Shown here one piece after another: positions 13,501-18,536 of a stretch of 32,617 nucleotides of DNA. The translations under genes were made by a program, and so were the position numbers. Below the pieces are notes generated by a model, which saw only the letters and a program-made list of their open reading frames with translations, searched no databases and had not been told where the DNA came from. Source of the DNA: Bacteroidota bacterium (GTDB taxonomy: Bacteria > Bacteroidota > Bacteroidia > Bacteroidales > Lentimicrobiaceae); the NCBI GenBank assembly GCA_009773455.1, contig WSXU01000031.1, forward strand, positions 1-32,617. The letters run 5' to 3'. Position 1 is the first letter of the stretch, and each line of letters begins with the position of its first letter.

Positions 13501-16152
13501 TGCATAAATACCGGCGTAAGAATTCGGGCCAGTACCGGTAAAATTCTGAACAGTCAGGTTTTTAATGGTTACACCTGTGATCCCATTGTTAATGAATATA
13601 CCGCTTCCGGCACCAGCAAGGCCGGTTCCATCCAAAATACAATTGGCCTCATTAACACCCTGAAGTGTAAGTGATTTATCAATAACCACTCGTTCGTTGT
13701 AAGTGTATTCAGCGCATTCTATCACATCGTTCACACTGGCAGCATTAACTGCGGTTTGAATACTCTGATACCAGGTATTCTGAGTCAGGTTGTGAACCGG
13801 GTAGAAAGTGGTGATGAAACCAAGACAGGAAGCATCGGGTTTGTGGAAGAGTTTACCCTCCAAAGCCGTGCGTTCTGTAAAATTCATGACACCTGGCAAC
13901 TGAAGGCCAGACCCTACGTCGAATTTGTTGTATTCGGCATTGAGATTTGTCGCCCAGCAAACCATTGATGTAGCATTCGGATTGGCAGAGCCAACACTGT
14001 TATCCAGATGGATAAAAGTTCCTATGCCAGTGTTGAAGATATTTTCATTTCCGGCTGAACCCAGGATAAAGGGACCTATAACCGGACTATCGTTGTCCCA
14101 GTTATAAAAACCAATGGCCATGCCACCAGGTGTACCTGAGCCGTTAAATGTGTTATTGGTTATAACAGCATTAATCACAGGCGCAAAATAACCGCTGGAA
14201 GAACTGAAATCCTTTGTATTGATGGTTAGATGGCGGAAGGCTGTTGAACCAGCCGGTGGGGTGAAGGAATTGTTATCAATGGTGATTTCCTGATAATTTT
14301 CAAGACTTGCACCCCAATCGAATCCAGTGAAAGTATTGCCAGATAGTATTGTCGGTCTGGCTGTGTAATTGTTTCTTAAACGCAGAGCGTTACTGTATGT
14401 AGTTGCAAAAGCTCCGTTGAAAGTGTTATCACTGATTGTAAGTGTACCGGCGCCGGCATTGAAGTCGGCAAATTCCATTCCACCACCATTCAGAAAGTTA
14501 TCAGAAACAGTAACATTTCCATTGCTTGCAAACCTAATCACGATATCGTGGTTAATTGTTTGAAGGGTATTATCTGAAAAAGTACCACCAACTTCATCTG
14601 AGGCAATACCTGCCCGGAACATGATCGGGTAAGTACCGGTGTTAATGGTATTACCTGTGAAAGTCACGCTGTTTATACCGCCAGATGCCACCCGGTAATT
14701 GGTAGGTCCGCCATAGTTGATACTAACAGCATTGCGGTCGCCATATGACCCGGCTGGAGTTCCATAAGCATCAATGATATTATCTTTAACTACAATATTG
14801 TCAATTCCGGCTGCACTGGCAATAACAGCGCTTCTAAGCTTAGCCAGATCCACATTAAAATGAATATTTTCTATAGTGACATTATTGGCACTGATGTCAA
14901 ATAAGGTTGGTTTTCCTGTTACAGTCCCTGTAAAGTCAATGGTTGGCTGACCACCAACGCCCTTCAATGTTACTTCTTTATTGATAAGAACCTGTTCATT
15001 GAAAGTTTCCGGATCAAGTTCAAGTACATCACCTGTGGCTGTATTGCCGGCATTGATGGCTTGTTGTATATAGCAATAACTGGCTTTTGTACCAGTTACA
15101 TCATGAACGTTGCTTACAATGGTCCAGGTATAAGTAACCTCAGCAGCGCATCCCCTCCCCTGATTATCTGAGCGTTTTGCCTTAATAATCACAGAAGGAA
15201 TCTTAAACTGTGTAGAAGATATTGCCGAACCTGATAAATAAGGATTCCAGGTTGAACCACCATCGGTACTGTATTCAAAAGTATCATTGCAATTATAGCC
15301 ACCGCTTCCATTGGTCGCGAGTGTTGCGTAAAGATCCGGTCCTGCACAGACAGAACCCTGGGGCTGGCTGAGTGCCATGGTTGGTGCAACCGGCTGGGGT
15401 ACCACTTCTATGATAAAGCTATATCCAAATCCACCACTCTGGGTAACTGTCCAGGCTGTTGATGTATTTACCGCAGGGCTGACTCCTGAAAAAACAGCTG
15501 TACCACCTGAAGCTACAACATCCTGATATCCTGAACTATATGGATATGTTTGTTGAAGTCTGTAGGTGCTGCCATTCACTGCTTCGTTCACAGTTACTAT
15601 CACGGAACCTCCTTCACATATCGTTGCTTTCATCGGGTTTAAACCGTTAGGCTCAAGTGCCGGTGAAGTAGTAACATTGGTGGCCATTGGGGCATAAACC
15701 ATTCCACCATCATTTTCTTTAAACAATCCCAGGCCTTCGGCTTTCATGCTCAGACCCGCTTTTGCATCCAGTATAAAGGAATAGGCGAAACTACCTGAGC
15801 CTGTTTCAGTAATGGTAATCAGTTGTTTGCCTGAAGCATTCACTTTAAATGCAGGGATCCTGAGAAGGCCTCCCTGGGATTTAACCTCTATGTATGCATT
15901 ATCGGCCGGGTAGGTCCGCTGAATGCGATATGTGCTGCCGGGGGATGTGGCAGGTATGGCTATGTCGAGCATATTCCCGGCCTGCATGGTCACCGTATTT
16001 TCGACCAGGGCGGGATTGGTGCGGACGGGTGCTTCATAGCGCTGGGCCAGGGAACTTCCAACGGTAAAAAAGCACAACATAATAATTACCGGAAGGAATA
16101 TTTTTCCTACGGGTAACCGGTTAAAGCCTAATGGTAAATGTTGATCTTTCAT
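1..16152 (-). CDS. Giant secreted multi-domain beta-helix / SprB / cohesin-like / HYR protein, 3' end outside the window
   Basis: I translated stretches across the whole region and found one open frame from the ATG at 16152 to base 1 (5,384 codons, no stop). Residues 1-36 are a signal peptide ending in a Leu-Ala-Gln site. Residues 37-345 are Ig-like. Residues of about 346-4305 hold nine parallel beta-helix units with many short N-x-I/V-x-x-N-x-I/V turns, several closed by an N-W-W/Y-G motif. Three SprB-type linkers lie near residues 1505, 2315 and 3288. Then come an Ig-like segment, a cohesin-like domain (4405-4541), two Cys-containing repeats, a lamin-tail domain (4682-4855) and HYR repeats to the edge. 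The leader is AT-rich without a Shine-Dalgarno sequence, as is usual in Bacteroidota. The C-terminus, where a T9SS sorting or gliding-associated domain would be expected, is not in view. Role inferred: cell-surface adhesin or polymer-binding scaffold. Any catalytic role for the helices is unproven. Confidence 0.9.
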   Translation of the reverse strand, partial: MKDQHLPLGFNRLPVGKIFLPVIIMLCFFTVGSSLAQRYEAPVRTNPALVENTVTMQAGNMLDIAIPATSPGSTYRIQRTYPADNAYIEVKSQGGLLRIPAFKVNASGKQLITITETGSGSFAYSFILDAKAGLSMKAEGLGLFKENDGGMVYAPMATNVTTSPALEPNGLNPMKATICEGGSVIVTVNEAVNGSTYRLQQTYPYSSGYQDVVASGGTAVFSGVSPAVNTSTAWTVTQSGGFGYSFIIEVVPQPVAPTMALSQPQGSVCAGPDLYATLATNGSGGYNCNDTFEYSTDGGSTWNPYLSGSAISSTQFKIPSVIIKAKRSDNQGRGCAAEVTYTWTIVSNVHDVTGTKASYCYIQQAINAGNTATGDVLELDPETFNEQVLINKEVTLKGVGGQPTIDFTGTVTGKPTLFDISANNVTIENIHFNVDLAKLRSAVIASAAGIDNIVVKDNIIDAYGTPAGSYGDRNAVSINYGGPTNYRVASGGINSVTFTGNTINTGTYPIMFRAGIASDEVGGTFSDNTLQTINHDIVIRFASNGNVTVSDNFLNGGGMEFADFNAGAGTLTISDNTFNGAFATTYSNALRLRNNYTARPTILSGNTFTGFDWGASLENYQEITIDNNSFTPPAGSTAFRHLTINTKDFSSSSGYFAPVINAVITNNTFNGSGTPGGMAIGFYNWDNDSPVIGPFILGSAGNENIFNTGIGTFIHLDNSVGSANPNATSMVCWATNLNAEYNKFDVGSGLQLPGVMNFTERTALEGKLFHKPDASCLGFITTFYPVHNLTQNTWYQSIQTAVNAASVNDVIECAEYTYNERVVIDKSLTLQGVNEANCILDGTGLAGAGSGIFINNGITGVTIKNLTVQNFTGTGPNSYAGIYAVGGNNDLIVQHCTLQNNVGGSGFYANGPITDVLLDYVTASGHSNIAGAARGIVIWNGLKSNITITNCTVFNNNCCGIELQDGTATGVLMENNNVYNNGDNGFGLTGMQGPGENLIKGNTVTNNGRFGIEIKNPNGSGLATGAGRVVVEGNTVSRTVAITDARDIAGIAAFRRGVLPGNVDVPTGVVVQNNTVSGYTQSSTSDGFGIVVEGTNHSVLNNSVSGCDVGIQQQAGHLPYPGDGNQNDLADQYFGRGNSPVTCGITMTGNTYSSNGTDTRNVSVGGAGFVLNTNTGKTFCSIQAAIDDAATLAGHTIQVSAGTFYEGSGATIKQVTISKDLNIIGAGKTLTTIKPNGNTATTGNDRGWFLVNGPYTVNFSKLAFDGAGNNIFQAIRHRGGGTIDDCLFKNIKHSQYYGIAIAAPGVVEGKPLNVTNSVFENIERVGFNTFNNGSFIGNTYTGKGSGDFLDYAVDMGGNANLIISKNTISNNLGVASSDGSGSAGIIVSSYYTGVVTPPTPLPTASVTENFLFNNSVGLYVGYNASDLSVVTAHNNSITGNTIAIRSTNPIVDATCNWYGAIDNTSVSSSISGPVTYSPWLVDGNDNDLLGSGFQAVPGSCIGEPVFIISSVADHIICGESSGSITVTFDGGFAPYGIVWTGGSASGISSPFIISGLPAGLCNFTITDNNGSTVSSSETILYKPVTNTTQGQDYVNIQAAIVAATAGDVIEVCAGTFTETGQIVIDKNLSIIGADKTTTIIKPATDMTDWFVVNPGITFNLSKVELNGTGRVITRAMSFQGNGIVNDCHFTQIKGAAKYDNGTAIQVENAADVDITNCLFDQIGRNGIRHRGVGTISGNTYTGKGSGDWMDYFILAEFGCDITIDGNTVTGNIGVAASDGSNSSAIAVWDDPDTKAVIINNILSNNTTGIGFAGVNSTDPSYPWPQATIGDGNVISGGEYGIQFGAWGTMFNPVLTFGATILKDQSEQAIYMDENVGIGTSYDISNVIYKDGSDVIITDNFTKEDLTVHAIDAGSRGLFIWNASNLFVTVNSFVNPTTTTPSIQRAINLTSTGWTVNVGSGTFNENVALNKSVTVKGQGPSFTILTPTTACSGTGVDITAANAKLKDLRITNYHKGVTVSASTDEINNVEMVSNCTYGMEMFTGTQNLSVLNSKINNNPTGFRKGSGAIVNGFLMDNCEVKGNTLQGCYLTQGSSAGNSFTNVTISNSDFSDNRQKGMYFEALDNAVLDRIVMNNSGIDPSYGFNTGIDINLKYANFSNITLKNSEITNCGVTGIASASDNPIAIAIKARDDNGGSPPYNTLPATLNNVQVLNNIITGPNNGLRFGEFGKVNAGPTNVTVYQNDLSAAFSNKALINNTNANITAECNWWGSSASGTIAPKISGLGTGVVDYEPWITTAGDNTGLLGFQPSGSCSGTPVVISSVIADHIRCGEVTGSITVNFSGGFAPYGIVWTGGSASGISSPFIISGLPAGLCNFTITDSNGSTVSSSETILLKPVTNTTQGQDYVSIQAAIDASYDNDVISVCAGTYAENIIVNKELTINGPNAGISPNGGTRVPEAILVPGVKAIASGEIVHVAASNVTLNGFTLDGDNTALISGYSSTNGADIDAAEGVTVYETGVNNLIVQNNIFKNLSYFGVTLYDYPAGVPSSGHVITDNKFQDFGTYDGGSGVDFWGGGVLLYNNQYTRITNNVMTNVRLGIQTGNFYQANPGSTASQVIDNNTIEARRTGVFHNLHYTAASTFTFSNNTITALNDANETKWDGIALSSLSVPSVSYNNTINGNNITRTNLTKGYEIWNVQTPVSESTISGGSVSGVDIGVFANNYEGYSSDGGDGAHATISNLTISPKAGGTGIRLLDSPGSVIHANVQLAIGAGVVVNGGDYGLVVENASAKAISPLGNLALNGQTAKYIRLIGNSNDLDATAVLFDSKSGSAMTLTELFATEDKIDHKIDLASLGFVTVKANNAFVTDIATPAAANNDYTRILNAVQLVSNNWAINLHGTFDWAETNAAASWALGNDGLVSPADDYAIYVPANLNGVTFTAPEGLGTASINGPGDLPNANLEGVLSFDGGDNQNWTISNIEFSEFDMPIGMFNGSGGTDAFNGTIITNNRFNIAKDLNKTVAPADVNQNIGIHFSHGANQTISNNIFNVPGDGISDGTNYSTMVVMQSNTSGGTVYDGLKIKDNTINVTGVPATDPSVIRGIWENGANSDAAIEISGNVFTNTNAGNTADLNRQLAFWVTSVSGATKKVEYKNNEVSGFSEGVAWIGGLYTSYTPPAYLTGQFPVEIKNNKFDLMKNAVVVRKAVASTNPGSPALINDNSFTNLVSGGLAIKNEGTGDALSTCNWYGTSDGDLIPALLSGGVTYTPWLNSGGDGAGTGFQPTGSCSGSPVVIASATPDHIICGETFGSVEVIFSGGMANYTISWTGGTPVSGITGSPYTISGLAAGTYTVVVTDVLGTSASTNVTVLYQPVYNTSLGTYHTSIQSAITAAAVNNVLTVCAGIYTEDIIVNKPLDIRGPNHLINPNTGTRVAEAIIHPATSSPFGEIIKVQASNVKISGLTIDGDNPLLPPSALLGTNGATLDAAEAVTVYVDNVNNLAISNNIIQNLTYFGVTIFGASYSSPTTSGHLITGNLIKDLGTYTDPEPNPNSNMNYWGGGVLLYNDQYARIVDNVMTNVRTGIQTGNFHDPNTGSVDFQVMDNNSIQARRDGIFYNLHTGNPASWTISNNTVTALANSNETKWGGIAFSSLSEAVGTASGNTINAGGVTVPSVGYEIWNVKNNAPATIIGGSVSGVDIGVFANNYEGYSSNGTNGAFGIVNGLTITTKTGGTGVKAYDSPSYTGTNPALVSVEVKNNCSISGAANGILAEGADASVTVTNNLATITGNDVGIRVKDGADLASVTGNTITNNTLGGIVIESTAGTIGVINNNTISGNGYNFDVIHGLGLKNELSTAVDAQNNWWGDASGPYNTPYNTCGTGNAVVGPVDFMPWLDGVGGSPVTLPVYNQDKDTYYCKIQDAIDDADADDVILVSAGTYAESLLINTPVDLRGPNYNINPNTGSRSAEAIITFPAGLTGGQELIAIGPYDSRNDVDNVKINGFVIDGSTVATTANTTGIMGNVDNLVVKNNIIRNFNYVSVWVSSYVYEGGTWKFDDYNNNAVIQDNYIHNAGIYSGLVTTDVPYGVYLQGTYGTVTGNKVETVRTGIQVQPYNHPNTSALTGLVSGNSFEAYRDAMWYNYSDNANADWVFDGNTGTGIVAPPAITESNWHGFRTTTNRNGELTITNNVLSPGATTAPDTYGVLFVQQSAAAVVVSIENNTISGFDYGVNIPAGLAYAGNIDIQNNKITGNTSYGVFNGAATPVNATLNWWGSSSGPSNVLNPCGTGDAISANVIYNPWSDVDLAIDIYQLQAYAVTGNSSICAGGTTNITLSGSQLGVGFNYLYDLYKDNVLVPGQTKTGTGGPLVWNVSTASNATYTVKALNGLNLCTLDMTGSANVFVGPITTIGSLTNACLNGTVTVPVTVKSFEDVGAISLTISYNTSNLTFLGGTVNSSVAMGNLAISNPLPGMIRLSGFITGAEIPATLADNAELMNLSFTYHGGLANIDFDDVSDPDNCNYGSGAPLYVSFCDYPTSTYYINGTITEDNNDPVAVCQNITIQLDASGNAATTPAQINNGSTDDCGIASLALSRTAFTCADILTSPNPVILTVTDNSGNSSTCSAFVTVQDITPPTAVCQNITVQLDATGNASIAASQINNGSSDACGIASLSVSPDAFDCSDISLPPVASDLIISEYVEGSSNNKSIEIFNGTGSIVNLATGNYRLVTFSNGSIIAGLTINLTGTIAPGDVYVVVPTNANSTLLALADQVSGSGWFNGDDAIVLYKATSPLDIFGVIGNDPGTAWTSTSNTTFDRTLRRKSTVINGVTVNPTGSFVTLESEWVQYPTDDFSGLGTHSLSGPANEVTLTVTDVNGNSSTCTASVTVQDIIDPVITCPANITQVNDPGNCGALVTIVTATSTDNCTVASVNGVRSDALALSAAYPVGVTTITWTATDQSGNQDVCMQTVTITDGESPVITCPAAITIDKLSDAGPYVTGYATATDNCTSSGSIVISYEDSRAGLTGCNATGTLLRTWTARDAVNNSVSCIQTITITDNVPPTLVNCPSDITESNDAGVCGAIVGWTNPQAIDKGHFQGFENPSWFPFGSTDWNSGAGTFSRVASGTNGINSKTGAAHAVLNSMVPFGSSGNYTRLGGYQTTFGSGYRTAIDIYVDLNNPLVVNATPTTGYGWDLISAASRQNADHLRDFVFHTAAYDASGVWVMADNNTNYNRRNDIQTVANKYKIAATGWYTFEWIFRNNSGVLAVDCNIREAGGALLFTETRSNASDLIATVAGGNRYMWFTYFSGGDLPLDNTTLEYNSTAISAPLNGSFFNVGTTPVTYTATDACSNTSNCGFNVTVNDTELPVLTCPADQTVVLSATCQATMPDYTAG
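225..900 (-). other. Inserted domain of about 225 residues inside an HYR repeat
   Basis: Residues about 5085-5310. The segment begins with G-F-E-N-P-x-W-F-P-F-G and continues with R-V-A-S-G-T-N-G-I, then R-L-G-G-Y-x-x-x-F-G-S-G-Y-R, then Y-G-W-D-L-I-S-A-A, then R-D-F-V-F-H-T, then G-W-Y-T-F-E-W-I-F-R-N and N-R-Y-M-W-F-T. It looks like a beta-sandwich. From memory, similar segments accompany HYR repeats in other large secreted bacterial proteins, but I cannot name the family or a function. Confidence 0.6.
1570..2109 (-). other. Lamin-tail domain (LTD) inserted within a repeat (residues about 4682-4855)
   Basis: The translation shows the bacterial lamin-tail hallmarks in order: L-I-I-S-E-Y-x-E-G-S-S-N-N-K-x-I-E-I-F-N, then V-N-L, then F-N-G-D-D-A-I-V-L-Y, then I-F-G-V-I-G-N-D-P-G-x-x-W, and a closing W-V-Q-Y-P-T. 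Family knowledge: bacterial LTDs are found in secreted proteins and are thought to help bind surfaces or partners. The flanking sequence shows the LTD interrupts a Cys-containing repeat (see findings). Confidence 0.85.
2530..2950 (-). other. Cohesin-like domain in the giant protein (residues about 4405-4541)
   Basis: The segment begins with a V-P-V-T-V-K strand, then G-A-I-S-L-T-I-S-Y with N-L-T-F-L-G after it, and later 'L-M-N-L-S-F-T-Y' followed by a D-F-D-D-V-S-D-x-D-N-C acidic loop. This order of strands is typical of cohesin-type domains, which bind dockerins or mediate surface attachment. A call from strand patterns alone is tentative. No dockerin partner is visible in the window. Confidence 0.6.
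6040..6290 (-). repeat. SprB-type linker repeat, copy 3
   Basis: It separates beta-helix units 7 and 8. It keeps the D-H-I-I-C-G-E motif, the G-G-x-x-x-Y strand and the I-S-G-L-A-A-G-T-Y-T-V-V-V-T-D ending, but is more diverged than copies 1 and 2. Its ending is nearer the textbook SprB consensus. Confidence 0.8.
8960..9215 (-). repeat. SprB-type linker repeat, copy 2
   Basis: It separates beta-helix units 5 and 6. Over 8941-9060, compared with 11377-11496, I counted about 13 mismatches in 120 bases, so copies 1 and 2 are nearly 90% identical there. The identity runs on into the start of the following helix unit, which points to duplication of a larger block rather than of the linker alone. 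Confidence 0.8.
11400..11640 (-). repeat. SprB-type linker repeat, copy 1
   Basis: About 80 residues separating beta-helix units 3 and 4. The pattern is D-H-I-x-C-G-E-x-x-G-S-I, then F-x-G-G-F-A-P-Y, a Trp-containing strand, and I-S-G-L-P-A-G followed by F-T-I-T-D-x-N-G. This matches the SprB repeat family of Bacteroidota gliding adhesins and other T9SS cargo. It is close in DNA sequence to copy 2. Confidence 0.8.
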
Positions 16153-17563
16153 AACATTTTAAATTAATTGTTAATTATTTGTGGTTGGTTATGTTCAGTT
16201 TTTAATCTGTTTCATAAAATAAATCAAATCAGATAAGCAAAGCAGATGTTGTCAGTATTGTAGTTGAATCAATATTTTCTGCCATATTCAATTACTTATA
16301 ACACGTGTGCTGACAGGATTAAAATCCGGTCAGTAACAGGTGATCTTATGAGAAAATTCAGTAAATCAGTAAGGGTAGCAGTCTGAGTATGAGATCGTGA
16401 TACAAATATTCAAATCAATAATTCAATGGTTAAGGCCTCTTTCTGATTGATGTATATTATTATTTTACAATCACTTAAATCAGCCGGTAGTTTTTCCGTT
16501 ATTCATCGGCTCCTGTTGCAGGAAACGATTTCATAATGCTCTATTATCTATTTGTACTCTTTGGGGTTTCTACTTTATATAGATAGTAACATATGTCTTT
16601 ATCAGACACATTTATGTAATAAATCTATAATTATTACATATTTATTATTTTCTGCAGTTAAAGTATATTCTGTTTTTGTTCTATACAATAGTTATTGGTT
16701 CTGATTTATGAATTCTTGATTATTTATATTAGAATTTACTTTTCTGAACCATATATTTATATAATTTGCTATATTTATCAAATATCTGTGTACATTTAAA
16801 AAATGTTTTACTTTAAATTATCCCACAATTTATCAGAGGCAATTTAGTATCAATCTATAGTATATTATATATATATGATGTATCATTAGTTTTTTATCCT
16901 GTAAATTTCAGGATGTAAGATTATCATCCACATAATAATTACAGATAATATTCTATTTTTTTGTATTTTTAATATTTCAGAACACTATTTTGTATAACGA
17001 GCATCTGCATATTTTAGAAAAATATGGATTGACAAATTTCTAACTATCTATTAATATGTCTGTTAACATCAAGTTTGAAATTATAAACTCCCGGTATTGC
17101 CGGTGGTGAAATAATTCAAAAATTTTCTCAGAATTACTTTACCGGCAGGAACAGGATCAACCGGCCTCAGTATAATATGATGTCAGGTAACAGAATGGAT
17201 AACCAGTTCAAAATAATCAACCGGGAGCTTATTACCGGTGATTCTTGAATATGGCAGACCGAAACGGCTAAAAGGATTTACAATATACCAGCTACAGACA
17301 CCGGACAGGGAGTAAACAAACAGAGTTATCGGAAAGAAAGGGGAATCGACAATCCTGGCTCCATCTTCAAAGGTTGCAGCCAGAGCAGTGCTGTTCTCAG
17401 CAAATCGCGGAAGGTAACCAGCGACACAGGTGAGGAATTACCATTTGAAATGCATCACGGATGTGGAATACACGTGAATGGTAAATTTAATGTATAAGAC
17501 TTCTGAAAAGATAAGATGAAAGATCCTTGTAAAGGCTGGAATGAATGCAGATTTCAATAAAGG
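16153..17563. other. AT-rich non-coding stretch upstream of the giant gene
   Basis: No convincing gene. Over 16561-16740 I counted 37 G+C in 180 bases, far below the flanking genes. A small perfect hairpin (six-base arms at 16896-16901 and 16909-16914) lies inside, but it is not followed by a T-run on the minus strand and so is not a terminator for that direction. From about 17080 to 17540 the composition rises again and there may be a gene remnant. I could not identify a matching -7 element close to 16152. Confidence 0.6.
17183..17437 (-). pseudogene. Possible gene remnant without a start codon
   Basis: Between in-frame stops at 17440-17438 and 17185-17183 the minus strand is open for about 84 codons, and the translation has protein-like composition (mixed Phe, Tyr, Pro and Val, few rare residues). 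There is no ATG near the front. I do not recognise the protein. Chance openness is quite possible at this length. Confidence 0.15.
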
Positions 17564-17914
17564 TTATAAACCAAAAAATCCTATTTTAAAGCTGATACTC
17601 CTGGTTTTCTTTATCTGCGACCCCGGAACAGGAATCAAAGTAGGCATAATCTCAAAATAAACACAATTGAGCATTCTGTCAGGGATGGTCATAATACTGA
17701 TTACTTTACTATATGGTGTCCCTTGTCTCAGAATATTAACATATTGCTGCAGAACACTGTCCTTCCCCTCTGCATGTATGACAATACCCCCGGTGTCGCC
17801 ATAGTATGAAATGTTACCGACAATGCCCAGTTCCCTGCCCTTTTTTAAGGCATAAAAACGAAATCCTGTATGTCTGGCATCCAGACTGATAATAATTTTA
17901 ATAGCTGTCCTCAT
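17564..17914 (-). CDS. Divergent acylphosphatase-like protein
   Basis: 116 residues. The first 80 or so follow the acylphosphatase ferredoxin-like fold: a short strand, then a G-F-R-F-Y-A turn into a helix (K-K-G-R-E-L-G), a G-N-I-x-x-Y-G-D strand turn, an I-V-I-H-A-E-G strand, a helix and Q-G-T-P-Y-S-K-V. Family knowledge: the enzyme hydrolyses acyl phosphates using an Arg in the G-x-V-Q-G-V-x-F-R loop and an Asn in the following strand. Here Arg19 is kept, but most of the loop is replaced (L-D-A-R-H-T-G-F-R) and Tyr37 sits where the catalytic Asn is expected. A tail of about 35 residues with no recognised domain follows. It may be inactive or have another ligand. The ATG at 17914 is the only sensible start. 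Its 3' end points towards the giant gene, 1.4 kb away, and no operon is evident. Confidence 0.6.
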   Translation of the reverse strand: MRTAIKIIISLDARHTGFRFYALKKGRELGIVGNISYYGDTGGIVIHAEGKDSVLQQYVNILRQGTPYSKVISIMTIPDRMLNCVYFEIMPTLIPVPGSQIKKTRSISFKIGFFGL

Positions 17915-18536
17915 ATTGTCTCCTTTCTGAAACCAGGTTACTGATTCTTTTCAGTGTCACCAGCCTGATTGTCAGTTAATGTAATCATTTGTTTCCTTAA
18001 TATTCTATGCGTAAACCTATCAAATCGCTCAATTAACTGAATGCGTTAAACATCTGTCTAATCTTTACAAAGTATCGAAACGCCCTAAAATTCAGTTCAA
18101 TACTCTGGTTTCTTCTGTTCTGTCCGATCTGCCGGTAAAATTTTTTTTACAATTCAAATTTAACCGGGGTAGCAAACCCTTACCGATGTTGGCAATAAAC
18201 CTGAAATAGCAGGTTTCAACGGTATTTTTAAATAATTCTCAAAGAGTAAAATGGAAGAAAAGCACGAGTTGATTGTGATGGTAAAGGTAAGAACCAATAT
18301 TGAAATATCAATAGGTTAAAATACTACTTTTTCAAATAAAAAGCAAATTCCGGAGTAGTATTTTTACTTACTGGGAGTAGGGTTGTATAAAGTCAGGGGC
18401 CAATCACCTGCAAGTCATTATCATTCATTACTTTAGCAGTATGGATTCGTGAATTTTGATGCTAATTTACGATTTATAATTCCGAACCAGCAAGAAATCG
18501 AAGGATTTTTTCAAAATATTTCTCAAAAGAATGTCT
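17915..18536. other. Intergenic region with inverted repeats
   Basis: No gene seen. It holds a perfect seven-base inverted repeat (18197-18203 with 18210-18216) and the longer terminator-like structure at 18318-18364. Short open frames at its right edge are shadows of the neighbouring gene. Confidence 0.5.
18318..18364 (-). terminator. Probable terminator downstream of the yyaL-type gene
   Basis: Perfect 11-base arms (AAAATACTACT at 18318-18328, AGTAGTATTTT at 18354-18364) enclose a 25-base loop that contains its own A/T-rich stem. Either strand ends in a short T-run, so it could stop transcription both ways. It lies about 170 bases beyond the stop at 18537, which is rather distant. Confidence 0.45.

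Larger units (their letters stand above)
3240..15110 (-). repeat. Nine tandem parallel beta-helix units in the giant protein
   Basis: Each unit opens with a recognisable start: a few residues ending in a Tyr/Phe-x-x-I-Q-x-A-I/V element, then an 'AGTY/TF-x-E' strand and a 'V/I-x-K-x-L-x-I-x-G' strand. Approximate units in transcription order are 15110-13830, 13800-12660, 12650-11700, 11400-10440, 10400-9260, 8960-7640, 7620-6350, 6040-4500 and 4480-3240. An N-W-W/Y-G cap closes units near 11783, 9353, 6418, 4577 and 3358, and a diverged version occurs near 13957. Units 4-to-5 and 6-to-7 are joined instead by a different element of the form E-D-x3-H-x-I-D followed by N-x-F-V-T (near 10420 and 7590). 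Such right-handed helices are found in adhesins and in polysaccharide lyases; I see no lyase active-site signature I can name. Confidence 0.8.

Noticed and set aside
3240-15110. CRISPR array or DNA satellite in the repetitive first 16 kb
   Set aside because: The repetition is at protein level with variable spacing and sequence; there are no short identical repeats with unique spacers.
128-15389. Many open frames of 60-173 codons on the plus strand, and some in another minus frame, across the giant gene
   Set aside because: They overlap one continuous minus-strand frame with clear domain structure. Their translations are low-complexity and match no family, as expected for shadow frames.
18197-18216. 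Seven-base inverted repeat as a terminator
   Set aside because: It lies upstream of the minus-strand acylphosphatase-like gene, and the T-run is too far away for a clear call.
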